A DNA stretch of 64,000 nt from Ceratopteris richardii (taxonomy: Eukaryota > Streptophyta > Polypodiopsida > Polypodiales > Pteridaceae). The notes below the pieces were generated by a model, which was not told the DNA's origin, did no database searches, and was given only the letters and a program-made list of their open reading frames with translations. Both the position numbers and the translations under genes were made by a program. The DNA is taken from positions 14,166,197 through 14,230,196 of the forward strand of contig CM035431.1 in the NCBI GenBank assembly GCA_020310875.1. The letters are read 5' to 3'. This document shows positions 36,664 through 48,790 of this stretch, in pieces; the stretch's first letter is position 1, and the number at the start of each line of letters is the position of its first letter.

Positions 36664-37183
36664 GTAAGTGATTGTTTTGTTTTCAATTGATATAGAGTGA
36701 GATAGAGAGAGAGAGAGATGAAAGAAAGAGAGAGATACATACACACATATTTGATTGTACACACACATACATACATACACACATGCATATTACATACACA
36801 CACACACATATAAAGACACACTCACATATGTATACATGCACATATATGCATACACACATGCATATGCATACATACATACACACACACATGCATGTACACA
36901 CACACATACATACACACATACACACATACACACATATAAATGTTTTAGGGTAAGGGTTTTAGGATTATGGTTTTTGACTTTTTCACATATACACACATCA
37001 TACATACACACATGCATGCATATACACATGCATGCATATACACATGCATACACACATCTCTTTGTCTCTCTATCCCCCTACACACATCTCTTTCTGTTTC
37101 TCTCTCTCTCTCTCTCTCCCTACACACACAAGAGCTTTTTGGCTTTTACATATATCTTTTTTAATTTCTCTTTTCTCTTGTTT

Positions 37184-37273
37184 TGCAAGAGCTTTTGGCA
37201 TGGATTCATTGGAATTTGAAAGAGACGACGTTGATTGGGCTTTGAAGGGATCAATAAAAAGAATTACATCGAT
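37184..37273 (+). repeat. Exon-like module, copy 3 of 3, in small CACTA
   Basis: More diverged copy, TTTTGCAAGAGC to CATCGATGTAAGTG, again followed by a long GA tract (37305-37615). Confidence 0.5.
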
Positions 37274-37304
37274 GTAAGTGACTGTTTTGTTCTTTATTAT
37301 AAAT

Positions 37305-37374
<70 letters not shown>

Positions 37375-38679
37375 ATGAGAGAGAGAATACGAGAGAGAGA
37401 GAGAGATGAAAGAGAGAGATGAAAGAGAAAGAGAATAAGAGAGAGAGAGAGAGATGAAAGAGAGAGATAATAAGAGAGAGAGAGAGAGAGATAATAAGAG
37501 AGAGAGAGAGATAATAAGAGAGAGAGAGATGAAAGAGGGAGAGAGAGATGAAAGAGAGAGAGAGAGAGAGATAAAGAGAGAGAGATAGATAGATAGAAAG
37601 AGAGAGACATAGAGATACATACACACACATGCATACATATTTCATACACATATGCATATGCATATGCATACATACACACACACATATACATGTTTTAGGG
37701 TTAGGGCTTTAGGATTAGGGTTTTTGATGTTTACACATATACACACATAACACATACACACATGCACACATATACACATGCATACATACATACACATACA
37801 AACACATCATATATACATACACACATATGCATGTTTTAGGGTTAGGGTTTTAGGATTAGGGTTTTGTGCTTTTACATATATACACACATGCATACACACA
37901 TATACACATGTAAACACATAATACATATACACATACACACACACATACACATACACACACACACAAAGACACACACACACATACATACATACATACATAC
38001 ACACACACATAGATATATACACACATGCATACATACATACACACATGTGACATATACATACACACATATGTATGTTTTAGGGTTAGGGTTTTAAGATTAG
38101 GGTTTTTGGCTTTTACTTATATACACACATGCATACACATATACATGTTTTAGGTCTAGGTCTTCAGGACTAGGGTTTTAGGGTTTTTACATAGATACAT
38201 ATATGCATACACACACATACACACATATATATATTTATTTATATTCACATACACATATATATACACAAAAATACACACATACACATGTTTTAGGTCTAGG
38301 TCATTAGGATTAGGGTTCTAGGGTTTTTAAAAATTCATACAAATATTTACACATATACAAATATAGACACATAATACATATACACATACACATGTATATA
38401 CATAGGCATACACACATATACATGTGTTCTAGTTGTTGTTTATAAATATCATGTCAATGTGTCTCATTTCTTTGTACATGGTTCATGATTGATTTCTCCC
38501 ATGTCTTTTGTATTTGACAGTATGTTTTGCTTTATCAAATCATGTTTCTGTTGCCTGTCATACATGTAATCGGGTTTTTCTTGGGCAGAGTGTATTGTCT
38601 TTTGCTACACAGCAGCATGGGAATGTTGCTGTAGCAAGGGACAACATACTCTACCAAAAAAAATTTTGCAGATATGGTC

Positions 38680-38900
38680 GTCGATATAGGCGACGGTATA
38701 AGCGTCGATATCCCTAGGCAGATACCGATGCTTATACCGACTATTTTGCCCAGGAGAATACCATCCCTTATACCGTCGCTGATACCAACGGTTATACTGA
38801 TGCTTATACCGACGCTAATACCGACGCTTATACCGACACTTATACCGGCGCTTTGGTTCTGACGCCTACACCGATCCTTACACTGACGTCCGGGCAAAAT
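38680..38900. repeat. Right subterminal repeat block (TACCGACG family)
   Basis: Opposite-end counterpart: inverted motifs (CGTCGATA, GACGGTATAAG) followed by at least eight tandem 12-bp units like CTTATACCGACG. The apparent VGIS/LIPT repeat peptides here are artefacts of the 12-bp period. Confidence 0.8.
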
Positions 38901-38931
38901 TGCACCCGTTCATTTTCCTTGGTAGAAGCCC

Positions 38932-38957
38932 CGGTATACCCCTGATATGTTGTAGTG
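38932..38957 (-). repeat. Right terminal inverted repeat of small CACTA
   Basis: Inverted copy of the left end, ending GATATGTTGTAGTG on the plus strand, followed by the TAC duplication. Confidence 0.92.
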
Positions 38958-39108
38958 TACATAGACTTGGGGTGTAGCAATCACATGAGTGGAAACATAG
39001 CTTTGATGACTGATTTGGAGAATAAGGTGAGTAATCTTGTAGTTCAAATAGGTGATAACACAAAGCAAAATGTGAAGTCCATTGGAGAAGTAAAGGCCAA
39101 GGATCTAC

Positions 39109-41205
39109 TGATTAGATAGGTGGTTGTGGATACAACCTCTACCCATAGGTAATTGGGCAACTTTTCTCATTTAGCATTGATCTTGCAACCTCCACTATGG
39201 TTTTATTTCTTCTCTCTTCCACTTCGTTTTTCTCTTGACTATACTTGGTTGTAATCTCTCTTTTGATTCCTCTATCTTGGAAATAAGAATCAAAGTCATA
39301 GGAGAAATATTCTCCCCCTGCATATGACCTTAACCTCTTCAAAGTATTTCCTATTCGATTTTACACTAATGGAAGATATTTCCTAAAGAATGAAAACACT
39401 TCATCTTTATTTTTCACGAAGTATAGTATTGTCCAGATCCTATAATCATCAATGAATGACACATAATACCTAGATCTAGAGATTGATGGGTTCTTTCTTG
39501 GCCCCCATACATTACTATGGACTAATTCCAATTGGTCTCCATGAATGTATTGCTTCTTTTTGAATGGTTGTTTGTGAGACTTCCCAAATTGACAAGCACT
39601 ACACTTGTAAATCATATGTTGTTTGGAGATATTTGGTAAATCAAGCACACTTTTATCCCTATTGATTTGCTTCACTGCCCTTTCACCAATATAAGCTACC
39701 CTTTTGTGCCAAATTTCCAATTGTGATTATGTTTAACTACCATAATTGAACGATGCGATGTTCCTATTGTCTTGGAGCTCAAATTTAAATAGTCTACATG
39801 ATTTTTCACCTTTTTCTATCCTCTTGAAACCCTGATATACATCCTCAAAAAATGCTCCATTCTTTGTGAATCTAACATGCAATCCTTTTTCATCCATTTG
39901 ATGAACACTTATGGGACTTTTGATGATGGTTGACACATACAATACCTTGCTCAATACATTCATAATACCATTTGAAGTCTTCTTATTGCCTATCTTCTCC
40001 AGAGGATGCCTTGTCTCATCTCTTGCTTGGACTTCATGTCTATTCCTTGATCCTCCAAGTCTTAGAGTAGAGCTACATTCCTTGCTACATGATTTGAAGA
40101 ACTTCAGTCTCTGTAGAATTCATGTTCATCAGCTTTACCTTGCTTCATGTTCATGTTAACTAGAATTAATGAGTCCTCTTGAGTTTGATCATCTACATAG
40201 TTTTTGTTGTATCTCCTTCCTTTGTATCCTCCTTGATAATTACTGTTGTAGTTCTTGTAGCCATTGTTGTTTTTGAATCAACCTCTTGAGTTTCCATACC
40301 CTCTTCTCTTATAACCTCTTCCTCTTTGGTTTCTAGGATTCTTTAAACAATTCCTACTACGTGATTAGTTAAGCAACATATGGCACATATGAGATCTTCC
40401 CGAGCCTTGTCTTCCTCCTTGGCCTCTTCCTCTTGAGCTTCTACCTCTACTTGAGAGGTATTAAAATCATCATCAGACTTTTAACCTTTGCCTTTGCCTA
40501 TTTATTCTTGTTCTTATCTGTATATCGGACAAGGGATTGATTATATTTTTTTCTCTCTCCATTCTTCATCAGCTTTGCATCATGTGTGAATAGTTGTCCC
40601 ATGAGGGTGTTGAAATGAGGAACCTGCATATCCATGTAGAGGTCCATGGATGTGGTGAAGGCTTCCCATTTTTCATCTACCTTTATTCCATTGATTACTT
40701 GCCTTACTATCTACTCTTCATCAATGATTTCTTGAATGCTTCCAAGTTGACCTGCTAGGTCCTTCATCTAAGTGACAAAATCAATCACACTTTGCTTGGG
40801 CATCTTCTTGAGTGTGGTGAACTCCATCCATAGTTAATTATTTCTAGCCTTCATAGTTGATGAAAAGAATACTTCAAGAGCATTGCAAGTGTCTTGTTAA
40901 GTCTTCCAACTCTTGATGTTGTGGAAGTAAAAAACAAAAAGCGATTGAGTTAAGAATTTATGACCTAGGTAGAGCATCCTTTGAGCACCATGTGGTAAGC
41001 CTCTCTTGTTCTTCTTAAGTTTGTTGTCCTTTGCTTTTGACGATTAGCATAATTTCATCTTCAGAAATGTAGGCATTGAGGTTTATCCCTTGAAGATAAA
41101 CATACATTCTACATGACCACACTGAGTAATCACCTCAATCAAATTTGTCTATCGATAAAGGAAAACCATTTGCCATGTTGATTTGTTCTTGCTCTAATAC
41201 CACAC
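39109..41205 (-). pseudogene. Decayed copia gag-pol 5' half (family B)
   Basis: Minus-strand copy. From the right it holds a mutated primer site GCTCTAATACCA (41191-41202, plus-strand form), gag starting near 41176, the zinc-knuckle and Arg/Gly region (about 40200-40450), protease and pre-integrase (39361-40100) and the integrase core (39139-39720). It has many stops and frameshifts, and ends where it meets the old family A fragment. RT and RNase H are absent. Confidence 0.88.
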
Positions 41206-42165
41206 TGAGGAGATGGATTAGTATGCTCTAGAGATGAGCTCATCTTGCAAAAAACCTTGCGTAGACTCTTTTGGCTTCATTTTCATGGATTTGACCCACC
41301 AAGTGCTTTGGAACATCATTCCCCAAAGTTCGCATCAAAAGTGATAACTTGCTTCTGACAGAAATGTGAAGAAACCTTCTATGTTGGGAATGCAAGTGCT
41401 TAGTGTTTTGCTTCGAGATCACAAGAAAGTATGAACTCACCATAGGGCTTTTTCACAAATCTAATTAGAGAGTAAAGATAACTAAAGCAAGTTATTTCAT
41501 GAATTTAGAGGCACCATACACTCAGGATTAAATCAAGCAAGTCAAGGGCTCATCTCAACATTTTAGGGACTCGAAGGTGTGCAAACATAGTCACCTTCCT
41601 TACTTCATATCTCATGATTGGCTGAACCAAAGTTATTAAAACTTATTATTTAGATACTATACACTTCAATATAACTATATCAAGTTTAAGTGTAGCAAGT
41701 TATTGAGTACACATAGAGAAGTTGCTTCTACAAAATCACTAAAATGATGAAGTTACAACAGAGAACAATAGACATAAATGAAATTGAAAGAATGTATCCA
41801 ATTCTGTATGTTAATGAACATTTGATACAAGGAAAGTGTAGTGGGATACTTCTACATATTTTGAGCTCAATTTATGCTCAATTATGTAGCTCAATAGATC
41901 TCAAGATTACTCTCTCTATCCCACCACTAAAAGCATCTCTATTTATACTCATTAAGAGAATTTGAATTTGAATTTTCCCTTGCCTAAAAGTGTTCCTAAA
42001 CGTTAGGTACATAATTGTTTTGATTCCTTCACCAAACAAATTTTGACTTGAATCTCCTATATCCATAAGATTCCATCTTCTTTTAAAATTTACCTTTATC
42101 CAAGATAACTATGCCAAAAGTGACAAGCATGTGTTCACATGTAGTTTTTCCTAATTGCACTAACA
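41206..42165 (-). repeat. 5' LTR of decayed family B copia
   Basis: Begins TGAGGAGATGGA next to the mutated primer site and ends TTGCACTAACA, corresponding to the family B ends. About 960 bp, strongly diverged from 13990-15058. Confidence 0.8.
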
Positions 42166-42269
42166 ACGAATGCTCCTATGCATAAAAATCCGGCCAAGAT
42201 TGGCACCTTTTGATGTTTCCCAAGTACTTTTTGTTAGACACCACGCTCCAAAATTAACCACTACAAAAC

Positions 42270-43600
42270 TCTTTCAAGGTGATCATTGGGCATCCACCTC
42301 AACTTTTGATTGATTATGGATGGTAGTTGATCCCTAGGGATGAAATGTTCCACTTGTTAGATATTCCTATGCAATTTGACATTTTGATGGGTCAAGGATG
42401 GAACTAGCCTCTTTCTAAATGCAAAAAAACATGTTGGCCTACTAGAAAGGTATGCACATCCACCTCGTGGGTTGAGCTATGGTGTTTAACATGTTCCTTC
42501 TTTCTTTGATTATTTACATTTTATCATGGTGGAAATCGAAGGACCAAGAGGTTGTCGAACTGGAAAGAAGTTGTAGGCAATTTCTATGAACACGAGAACT
42601 TAAGAAAAGGGTTCTTCCCAAAATGAAATGAACTACTTGCATAAGCCAGAAAGACCAAGGTGGTTTGGGCATTCTTGACATTGAAGGAATGGCCAACAAG
42701 TTGGTGAACAAATTGTTAAGTAAAGCATGGAACAACCTAGAACCTCTTGGTGTAGATAGACTTTTAGAAACAAGAGCTCTCTTAGGCTAGTGGGTTTAGT
42801 CTCATTCTCTATCAGAGGCATGACAGGTATTGAGTCATGGAACCTCGAAAAAGCTAGGATGATTTAGAAAAAAAGGATTCATTTGTGGGATCACCTTTGA
42901 AATCAAGAAACATGCCAATGATTAGATTTGAGGACATTGAGTCAGCTACAAAGTTGGGCTATGTAGATTGGTTCGTGTTGTAGAGCAAAATCAATGCTTG
43001 GGAAATCCCAAAGACTTTCCTCCTTATTGTGAACAACACCCCATGCCTAGTTGAGGGCCTAAAATGGCACAATGGCAACAATCGTGACAATATTTTGGGA
43101 TTCATGAAGAATGTGGAATTGCTCATTGTGACACCATGGAACCTTGGTAGTTGGGATGTTAGGATGCAGCCATATCCATGATGTAAGGAATTCTTAATCA
43201 TTAACTTTCATATCATGCTAAATAAGAGGTGGTATCTTAATTGGTCAGGTTTAAGGTGGATTTAAGTTTCAATCCCTTTGGCATCCCCCGATCAAGATAA
43301 AAAAAGTGGTTCTTATGTGGCAAATCCTCCACCATGTAATTTGGACCAACATAAAAGCTAACAAACTTTGTAGTGGTCCTTGTGAAAACAGTGATTACAT
43401 GCCAATGAAGACTTGGGACACCTCTTCTATCCTACACCGAGTCAATGTCAATCTGGTAGGTTCTTGAAAGATCCTTATTGTCCTAGCGAAAAATCAAATG
43501 GAAGCAATCAGTTTTGGGTGAAGCAATAATTTGTTCTGTATCAGTGGAATTCTATAAGAAGTGAGGCCCTTTGGAAGATCTAGAAAGAGAGGTGTGCGGT
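42270..43600 (+). pseudogene. LINE (L1-like) RT C-terminal remnant
   Basis: Plus-strand non-LTR remnant. Frames with stops spell the diagnostic QKDQGGLGILDIEGM segment that follows the RT core in plant LINEs (about 42640-42700), preceded by a weak FDISMGQRW..YW region and followed by a region resembling the zf-RVT-like tail (about 43320-43440). The RT core itself is missing. Confidence 0.65.
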
Positions 43601-46300
43601 TAGCTTTTACAACCTTCATAAGGAATGGTCGATAGAAAAATCCCTTTTCATCTTAGGAAAAAGAATTTCTAAATTATAAGGAATCCCCACCATTTAGACA
43701 TCATAGAGATTTCTTCCTCAAGAGCAGCAAGATGAAATTCAAGTGGGCCCCTAGGAGGGGGATGCAAGGGTTATTAAACTATGTTCTAATGTTCTCTAAA
43801 TTTAGCAATATTATTTTTGAGCTAGCCTGCTTTGTGGGAGTAGGGAGGTCCCTTAGATTCTATGTCCATTCACTTGTAGAGTTTTTCTTTCTATTGATTA
43901 AAGCTTGGGAGAGTAAGCTGTAGACGTTCTTCCTTTAATAGAAAAAAACAATTTCCTAATGTTTCTGTTATGCTAAAGAATGGCGCAAAACGTTCCAGCT
44001 GAAGACAAACACAAATGATGCAGGCATGGACACGATGGTACACAAACCTCTTGCATATTAATGGACATAAGCCTCCAGAACACAAAACTTTGAGGAGAAA
44101 AAACTTGCACTTCTCAATCAAGTTCTTGTTATTAGCTTTGATCAGTCAGCTTCCATTTAGGAGAATTGAGTTCATGCTGAAATGGCTCTTTCTCTCTCTC
44201 TAACGCAGACCTAGCATACTAGCCGTTTATATTTCTCTGTCACATCACAGCTAATGCAGACCTCTTAAAATTTCTTGAATTATTAGTCATCACTGTGCGA
44301 TTCCATGCTAAGCTTTTCTCCACAGCATCAATTATTGACATTCTTGCGATAAAGGTTTCCTGAAAAGTCAACATTATCTAGCAGGATTCACTGAAGCTAC
44401 CCATGAAATTTCTTCCAACAAGTACAGAAATCAAATCATAAACTTTGAAAAAATTGCCACAAGCAGCCTTGGTAAGTATTATTGCACTTTATCGCAGTTT
44501 TTAACGCCAAAAGAGACAAGATTCAAGAAAGAGACAAGTTTTTAACGCCAAAAGAGACAAGTTTTTAACGCCAAAGAGACAAGATTCACATTTCCATTCA
44601 AGAAAAAACAAACTATGCAAGAATAAACAAGCCGCATGAAAATCTGAACATAACTTGTAATTGATGAAATGAGATAGTTCTCAATGAAAGCTGCTAAGAT
44701 GTGAAGCGAAATGAGATAGTTCTCAATGAAAGCTGCAATATTAAGTAATGAAGATCACTCCATAGACGAGGATTATGTCCAAAAGAGAAAACAAAAAACT
44801 GATAAAATGACAATTATCCAAATGACTTCAGAATGTCGGAGTATCTCTAGTGCTCCCATAGATGAGAAATCGGTTTTCAGAACTGGTGCTTGGAGCGATG
44901 GTCGATGATGAGAGCATTATGACATTAGCTCTGCAACTTATAACCTTCGGTCAAATTTAGATCAAACCTGAAAAGATCTTGTGGTTCTAATGGAAACTGG
45001 ATTTTACGCAACCTTCTGTCCTTTCTCTCCCTCGATGTCCTTAACCCATGAGCAGCTGCGTTATTCCACCATTGCAAAGCAGAATCGGGAAGAGAAAGGG
45101 AACACAAATGCCACGTGGTTTCTCTACTTCTGAATCTTCTTGTCCCCTCTCATAACGACACCGTCATTCTCGAATTCCCTTCCATGCTTTCCCCCTTTGC
45201 CCACTTTGTAGTCCATGTGCCTTCTAAGTTTTGGCAATGTTTCCTCCTCTGTCCATCTTTCGAACACCATCGCTGTGCTGCTCCACGAAAAAGAATAAGA
45301 GAACTTATTTGCAATGGGCCGCATAAACATAGAATGCACACATAAATACGCATGGGTAAATACGTTCATATACCTGGACACACATACATCCATGCACACA
45401 TATTTGTTTGCATATGTGCATGCATACATTACACAACACACATGCATGGACTTATATTTACTTACATATGCACTTATGGCAATAACACATACATGCCAGC
45501 ATACAAGTTTGCATATACCACTCATGTAGACATGCATATATACACATTATACATATTGGCATACGTTCAAAGGCACCCTTTAATGTAGACATTTATACTT
45601 TCTCTTTATGCGGCTACAAAAGGAATGTATTAAACAAGTAAAACAAAGATAAAATATACATATGCGCATCAATTCATCATGCATCGATGTGCAATGTGAT
45701 ACACGTCACACATACAGATATCCCGGATCCAATCATAGTACTATCATCTCATCCTTTAATTTGGATTTTAATTGCTGCCTCATATTGCGTTTCTAGACTT
45801 GAATTTCAAACCACGACCACCATGCGCAGATCAAGAACCAAGTGTAGAAGATTTATCTAAAAGGAGAGAACATTGATTTTCTATATTTATGAGCCTAAGT
45901 AAAGAAAACGTCCATCACCTTTCCCACATTCATTAGAGTGAAAAACGACAAAAAGGGACCTTGTAAAATTTCAATTAGTTATGTTTAATCTAGATTAATG
46001 TTGTCAATTCATTTTAGAAAATTTTGTATAAGTTCATTTAGAACGTATCTTATGAAAATAAATTAGTTATGGAAGATAGAGGAGGTTCGTGTGAAAATAA
46101 TGAAAAGATATATGCTTCAAAGTTTGTGCCCATCGGACCTTCATGGAATTGGATGTTTTTCTTCTTGTTCTTTGACCTATATAATGTGTATTTAGGAGGT
46201 TTTGCACTTCTTTACTCTACTCTCCATAGCAAACCTACTTTTCTCTTCCTCATAAATCAAGACAAGCATCATGGGCAACCTCTACCAAACACTTTCACTG
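43600..46300. other. Possible low-copy stretch, no gene established
   Basis: No transposon domain recognised. Direct repeats of a 25-base unit around TTTTTAACGCCAAAAGAGAC occur at 44497-44590, and GAAATGAGATAGTTCTCAATGAAAGCTGC is duplicated at about 44666-44735. 45300-45560 is CATA-rich. See the separate entry for a possible coding fragment. Confidence 0.4.
44880..45345 (-). other. Possible unidentified coding fragment
   Basis: Higher GC than its surroundings and two adjacent minus-strand open pieces: FERWTEEETLPKLRRHM.. (45124-45300) and LPDSALQWWNNAAAHGLR.. (44925-45107), not in one frame. A palindromic CCACGTGG (G-box-type) lies at 45111-45118 between them. I do not recognise the product; it may be a remnant of a host exon. 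Confidence 0.25.
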
Positions 46301-46734
46301 ACTGAAATTGATGGATTGCACAAAGAAGGCAAAAACTATATTGACATATGGAGAGATGGAATTGTTTATCCAATTGATCCACAAAATAGAAGTATCCAAC
46401 TATTCATAAACTTCATGATCTGATTAGATTTGTAGGAGATGGCAATGATGATTTTATGTGGAGATTGTTCAAGGCTTTGAGATTTTTAAAAGAACTATTT
46501 ACAAAATGTACTACATCAGTGAGAGTAACATCATAGGCAATACAGTAAAATGTTTTGGATTGCCTAGACCTCATCATGTAGGAAAGTATGGGCTCTGACT
46601 GAATAAGAAAATCACAAATATATATTATACCACATTCATGGTAAGATGTCATATGAGGAAGGAAAGAAACTTTATATTTCACTTACAATGCATTTAAAAA
46701 TATATGGACAGATATTATAAGACTTTAGACATAC

Positions 46735-46930
46735 ATGGTTCAGTTCTATGATATAAAAGAACATGAATTTTTGGGCCTTGTGAAAGTTGTAATAAAACTT
46801 GATCAAGCTCGAATTAGAAAACATGAGAAGATGGAGAGAATAGGTATCACACGAATGAATAATGCTTGGGACTATAGCCTTGGGAATCTACATACTCTAT
46901 CTCCCAAAGTAAAATTTGAAATGGAGTTAT
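46735..46930 (+). pseudogene. 5' part of a split, transposon-like reading frame
   Basis: Open frame including FYDIKEHEFLGLVKVVIKLD and RMNNAWDYSLGNLH. It is cut at 46930 by the large CACTA. With one TAT duplication removed, the same frame carries on at 57082 to a stop at 57215. Weak coding may extend left to about 46320. Product not identified; the continuation resembles transposon-associated proteins. Confidence 0.55.
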
Positions 46931-47350
46931 CACTACAAGATATGAGTCACATACCGATGCTAGCCATACTAACTATCATACATGAGCATTGATATGACTA
47001 TTGGAAATGTTCGGAAAAACCACACTACCCATACAGACGGTCACTTTGATGTCGCTACAACCATTGGAAAACTATCACCGGTATAAGCGTAAGAAAAAGT
47101 CACCTTTGGTATATGCATCCATATAGGTGTCGGTATATGCATTGGTATGATCATTACTATAGGTGCCATTATTTTTCTTGGCACTACTGATGCTCATATG
47201 GATGCTTATACCAATGTGTATGTTGATGCATATACCAATCATGCATATTAATAACCCAAGAGCTAAAAGTTGATTACTTCTCTATTTGAATTGTGATCGA
47301 TTTTCTATTGAATTTGCATGCACTTGTATTGTGCTCAATCTCTCACATCC
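46931..47350. repeat. Left arm of large CACTA with decayed subterminal motifs
   Basis: Colinear with 35192-35560 of the small CACTA: ATACCGATG, a GACTATTGGAAATG segment, CCAGACGGTCA-like motif, then multiple GCTTATACCAATG units in place of GCTTATACCGACG. Most CG dinucleotides have become CA or TG. Confidence 0.75.
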
Positions 47351-47899
47351 ACCTACAACGTGCTCCTCCTTCGCTTTTTGTCTCTCTCCTCAAACATCAC
47401 CCTATTCTCTTTCCATACACAAACATAGATCTCTCTTTCTCCACACAAGCACATAGATATCTCTTTCCATACCAATGCCTATGTTGATGCATATACCTTT
47501 GCTTTATGGATTATGTTAATTATATCCTGTGCTAAGTCATAAAACCCAGAAGACCTATTAACTTAGAGAAATCGAACGTGAATTTCCTGAGGTCATAGTG
47601 CAATGTTCTCACATTTCGGATAAACCTTAACGTATGAAAAATTATTCTTAGTCAATGGAGATTCGAAGAAAATTTAGATGATATAACATAAAGAGCAACG
47701 ATGAAGCACAGAATGATTATACAGATGATTCTCAAATAATATCATCCGAGTTATCAAATCACTCACTATCCATCATCTCATCAATGATTCAGTAATTTTT
47801 CAGATCTGCTTCAGCGTTTGATATCATCAGTTTTGCAGCATACGATAACACATGACTATAGAATTCATGTTAAATACAAATCATCTTGTGCGCACATCC

Positions 47900-48790
47900 A
47901 AAATTGGTTCTACGGAAGCCTATTAATTATGTATGTGGCTATGGAAATAGCCTCTCCGCACAAGTAATTTGGAAGTTTCTTTTTATTCAACGTTGATCTT
48001 GTAGCTCTACTATTAGTCTATTCCTTCTCTCTACCACTCCATACTGTTTAAGAGTGTATCTTGTTGTAAAATCTCTCTTTTTGCCTTCATCCTAAGAGAA
48101 TGAGTCAAATTTATGTCAAAAACACTCATCGCCTCCATGAGACTTGAGTCTCTTGAAGCTTCTACTATTTGGTTCTCAACTAATGCCAAATATTGCTTGA
48201 AACAAGTGAATACTTCATCTTTATGCTTCATGAAGTACAGAGTTGTCCATCTACTATAGTCATCTATGAATGACACATAGTACCTTGATCCTGACACTGA
48301 TGGCTCTCCGCCAGGACCCCTCACATCTATGTGTAGAAGCTCTAAGTAGTCATCATACATGTATCCCTTTCTGTTGAATGGTTGCCTGTGTAATTTGCCA
48401 AATTGTCATGCTCCACACTTGTAAATCATGTGTTGCTTTGACACATTTGGAAAGGCAAGAACACTCCAATCCTTGCATATGTGCTTTAGTGTTCTTTCAC
48501 CTATATGACCTAGTCTCTTTTTCCATATCTCTAGTTCAGATAGGGTTTGATCTTTGTAATTGAAGAGTGCAATCTTTTTGGTATCTTCATTTCTCCATGA
48601 TTTGTTGCAAACCAATCATTATCTTGAATCTATTCATCTTAGTTCCCTTTAAAGATTTTGTGAGCATATTTGCACATTGCATATTTGTAGATACATAGGA
48701 TAGTTGGACGTCCTTGCCAAGTAGCTTTCTCTCACATAGTGCTCATGCACTCCAATGTGCTTAGTCCTTGCATGATACACAAGATTTGTG
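47900..48790 (-). pseudogene. Copia fragment (family B) with internal deletion
   Basis: Minus strand. 48031-48616 carries pre-integrase and integrase motifs (LSELEIWKKRLGHIGERTLK, HIDVRGPGGEPSVSGSRYY, GSRYYVSFIDDYSRW). It then jumps directly to the RNase H C-terminus at about 48617-48790 (HARTKHI and YVRE region), so RT is deleted. Frameshifts throughout. Confidence 0.8.

Larger units (their letters stand above)
35560..38400. repeat. GA/CT and CATA microsatellites with telomere-like motifs
   Basis: CT runs (35560-35645), GA runs (35905-35990, 37305-37615) and long CATACA tracts. TTTTAGGGTTAGGGTTTTAGG motifs occur at about 36517, 36941, 37691, 37833, 38073, 38146 and 38286, each followed by TTTTTAC and CATATACACACATGC, so the unit is a tandem module rather than a telomere. 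Long Ser/Leu, Tyr/Val or His/Thr frames in this stretch are microsatellite artefacts. Confidence 0.85.
35192..38957. mobile_element. Non-autonomous CACTA (EnSpm-like) transposon, 3.8 kb
   Basis: Terminal inverted repeats start CACTACAACATATCAGGGG at both ends, about 26 bp with one mismatch, and the site is flanked by TAC/TAC. Both are hallmarks of the CACTA superfamily. Subterminal regions carry many copies of TACCGACG and its complement. The interior is mostly GA/CT and CATA microsatellites, telomere-like motifs and a three-times repeated exon-like module. No transposase was recognised, so it would depend on an element elsewhere. The insertion interrupts the protease of an old copia, and the flanking copia codons join when one TAC is removed. 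Confidence 0.92.
32871..39108 (+). mobile_element. Old copia element, family A, truncated and split by a CACTA transposon
   Basis: A plus-strand relative of the young nested copia. It has a 5' LTR (32871-33896), a mutated primer site, a gag with stops and the start of protease, then is split by a CACTA insertion at 35192-38957. The protease continues at 38961-39108 (IDLGCSNHMSGN, with Gly next to the catalytic Asp region altered to Leu-Gly). Homology ends at about 39108, where a family B fragment in the opposite orientation begins, so pol is missing. Confidence 0.88.

Noticed and set aside
35486..38094. Long open frames rich in Ser/Leu, Arg/Glu, His/Thr or Tyr/Val
   Set aside because: They are translations of CT, GA and CATA microsatellites in several frames at once and have no protein-like composition.
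36517..38330. Chromosome end or telomere
   Set aside because: Motifs are degenerate, interrupted by CATA tracts and confined to CACTA elements.
38535..38897. A VGIS-repeat protein on the minus strand and LIPT repeats on the plus strand
   Set aside because: The 12-bp period of the CACTA subterminal repeats keeps frames open; no start context or homologue.
38680..38900. CRISPR-like direct repeats
   Set aside because: Units are contiguous 12-mers without unique spacers, lie inside a plant transposon, and mirror the other end of the same element.
45111..45118. Functional G-box promoter element (CCACGTGG)
   Set aside because: A perfect palindrome, but there is no recognised gene next to it; kept only as part of a low-confidence island.
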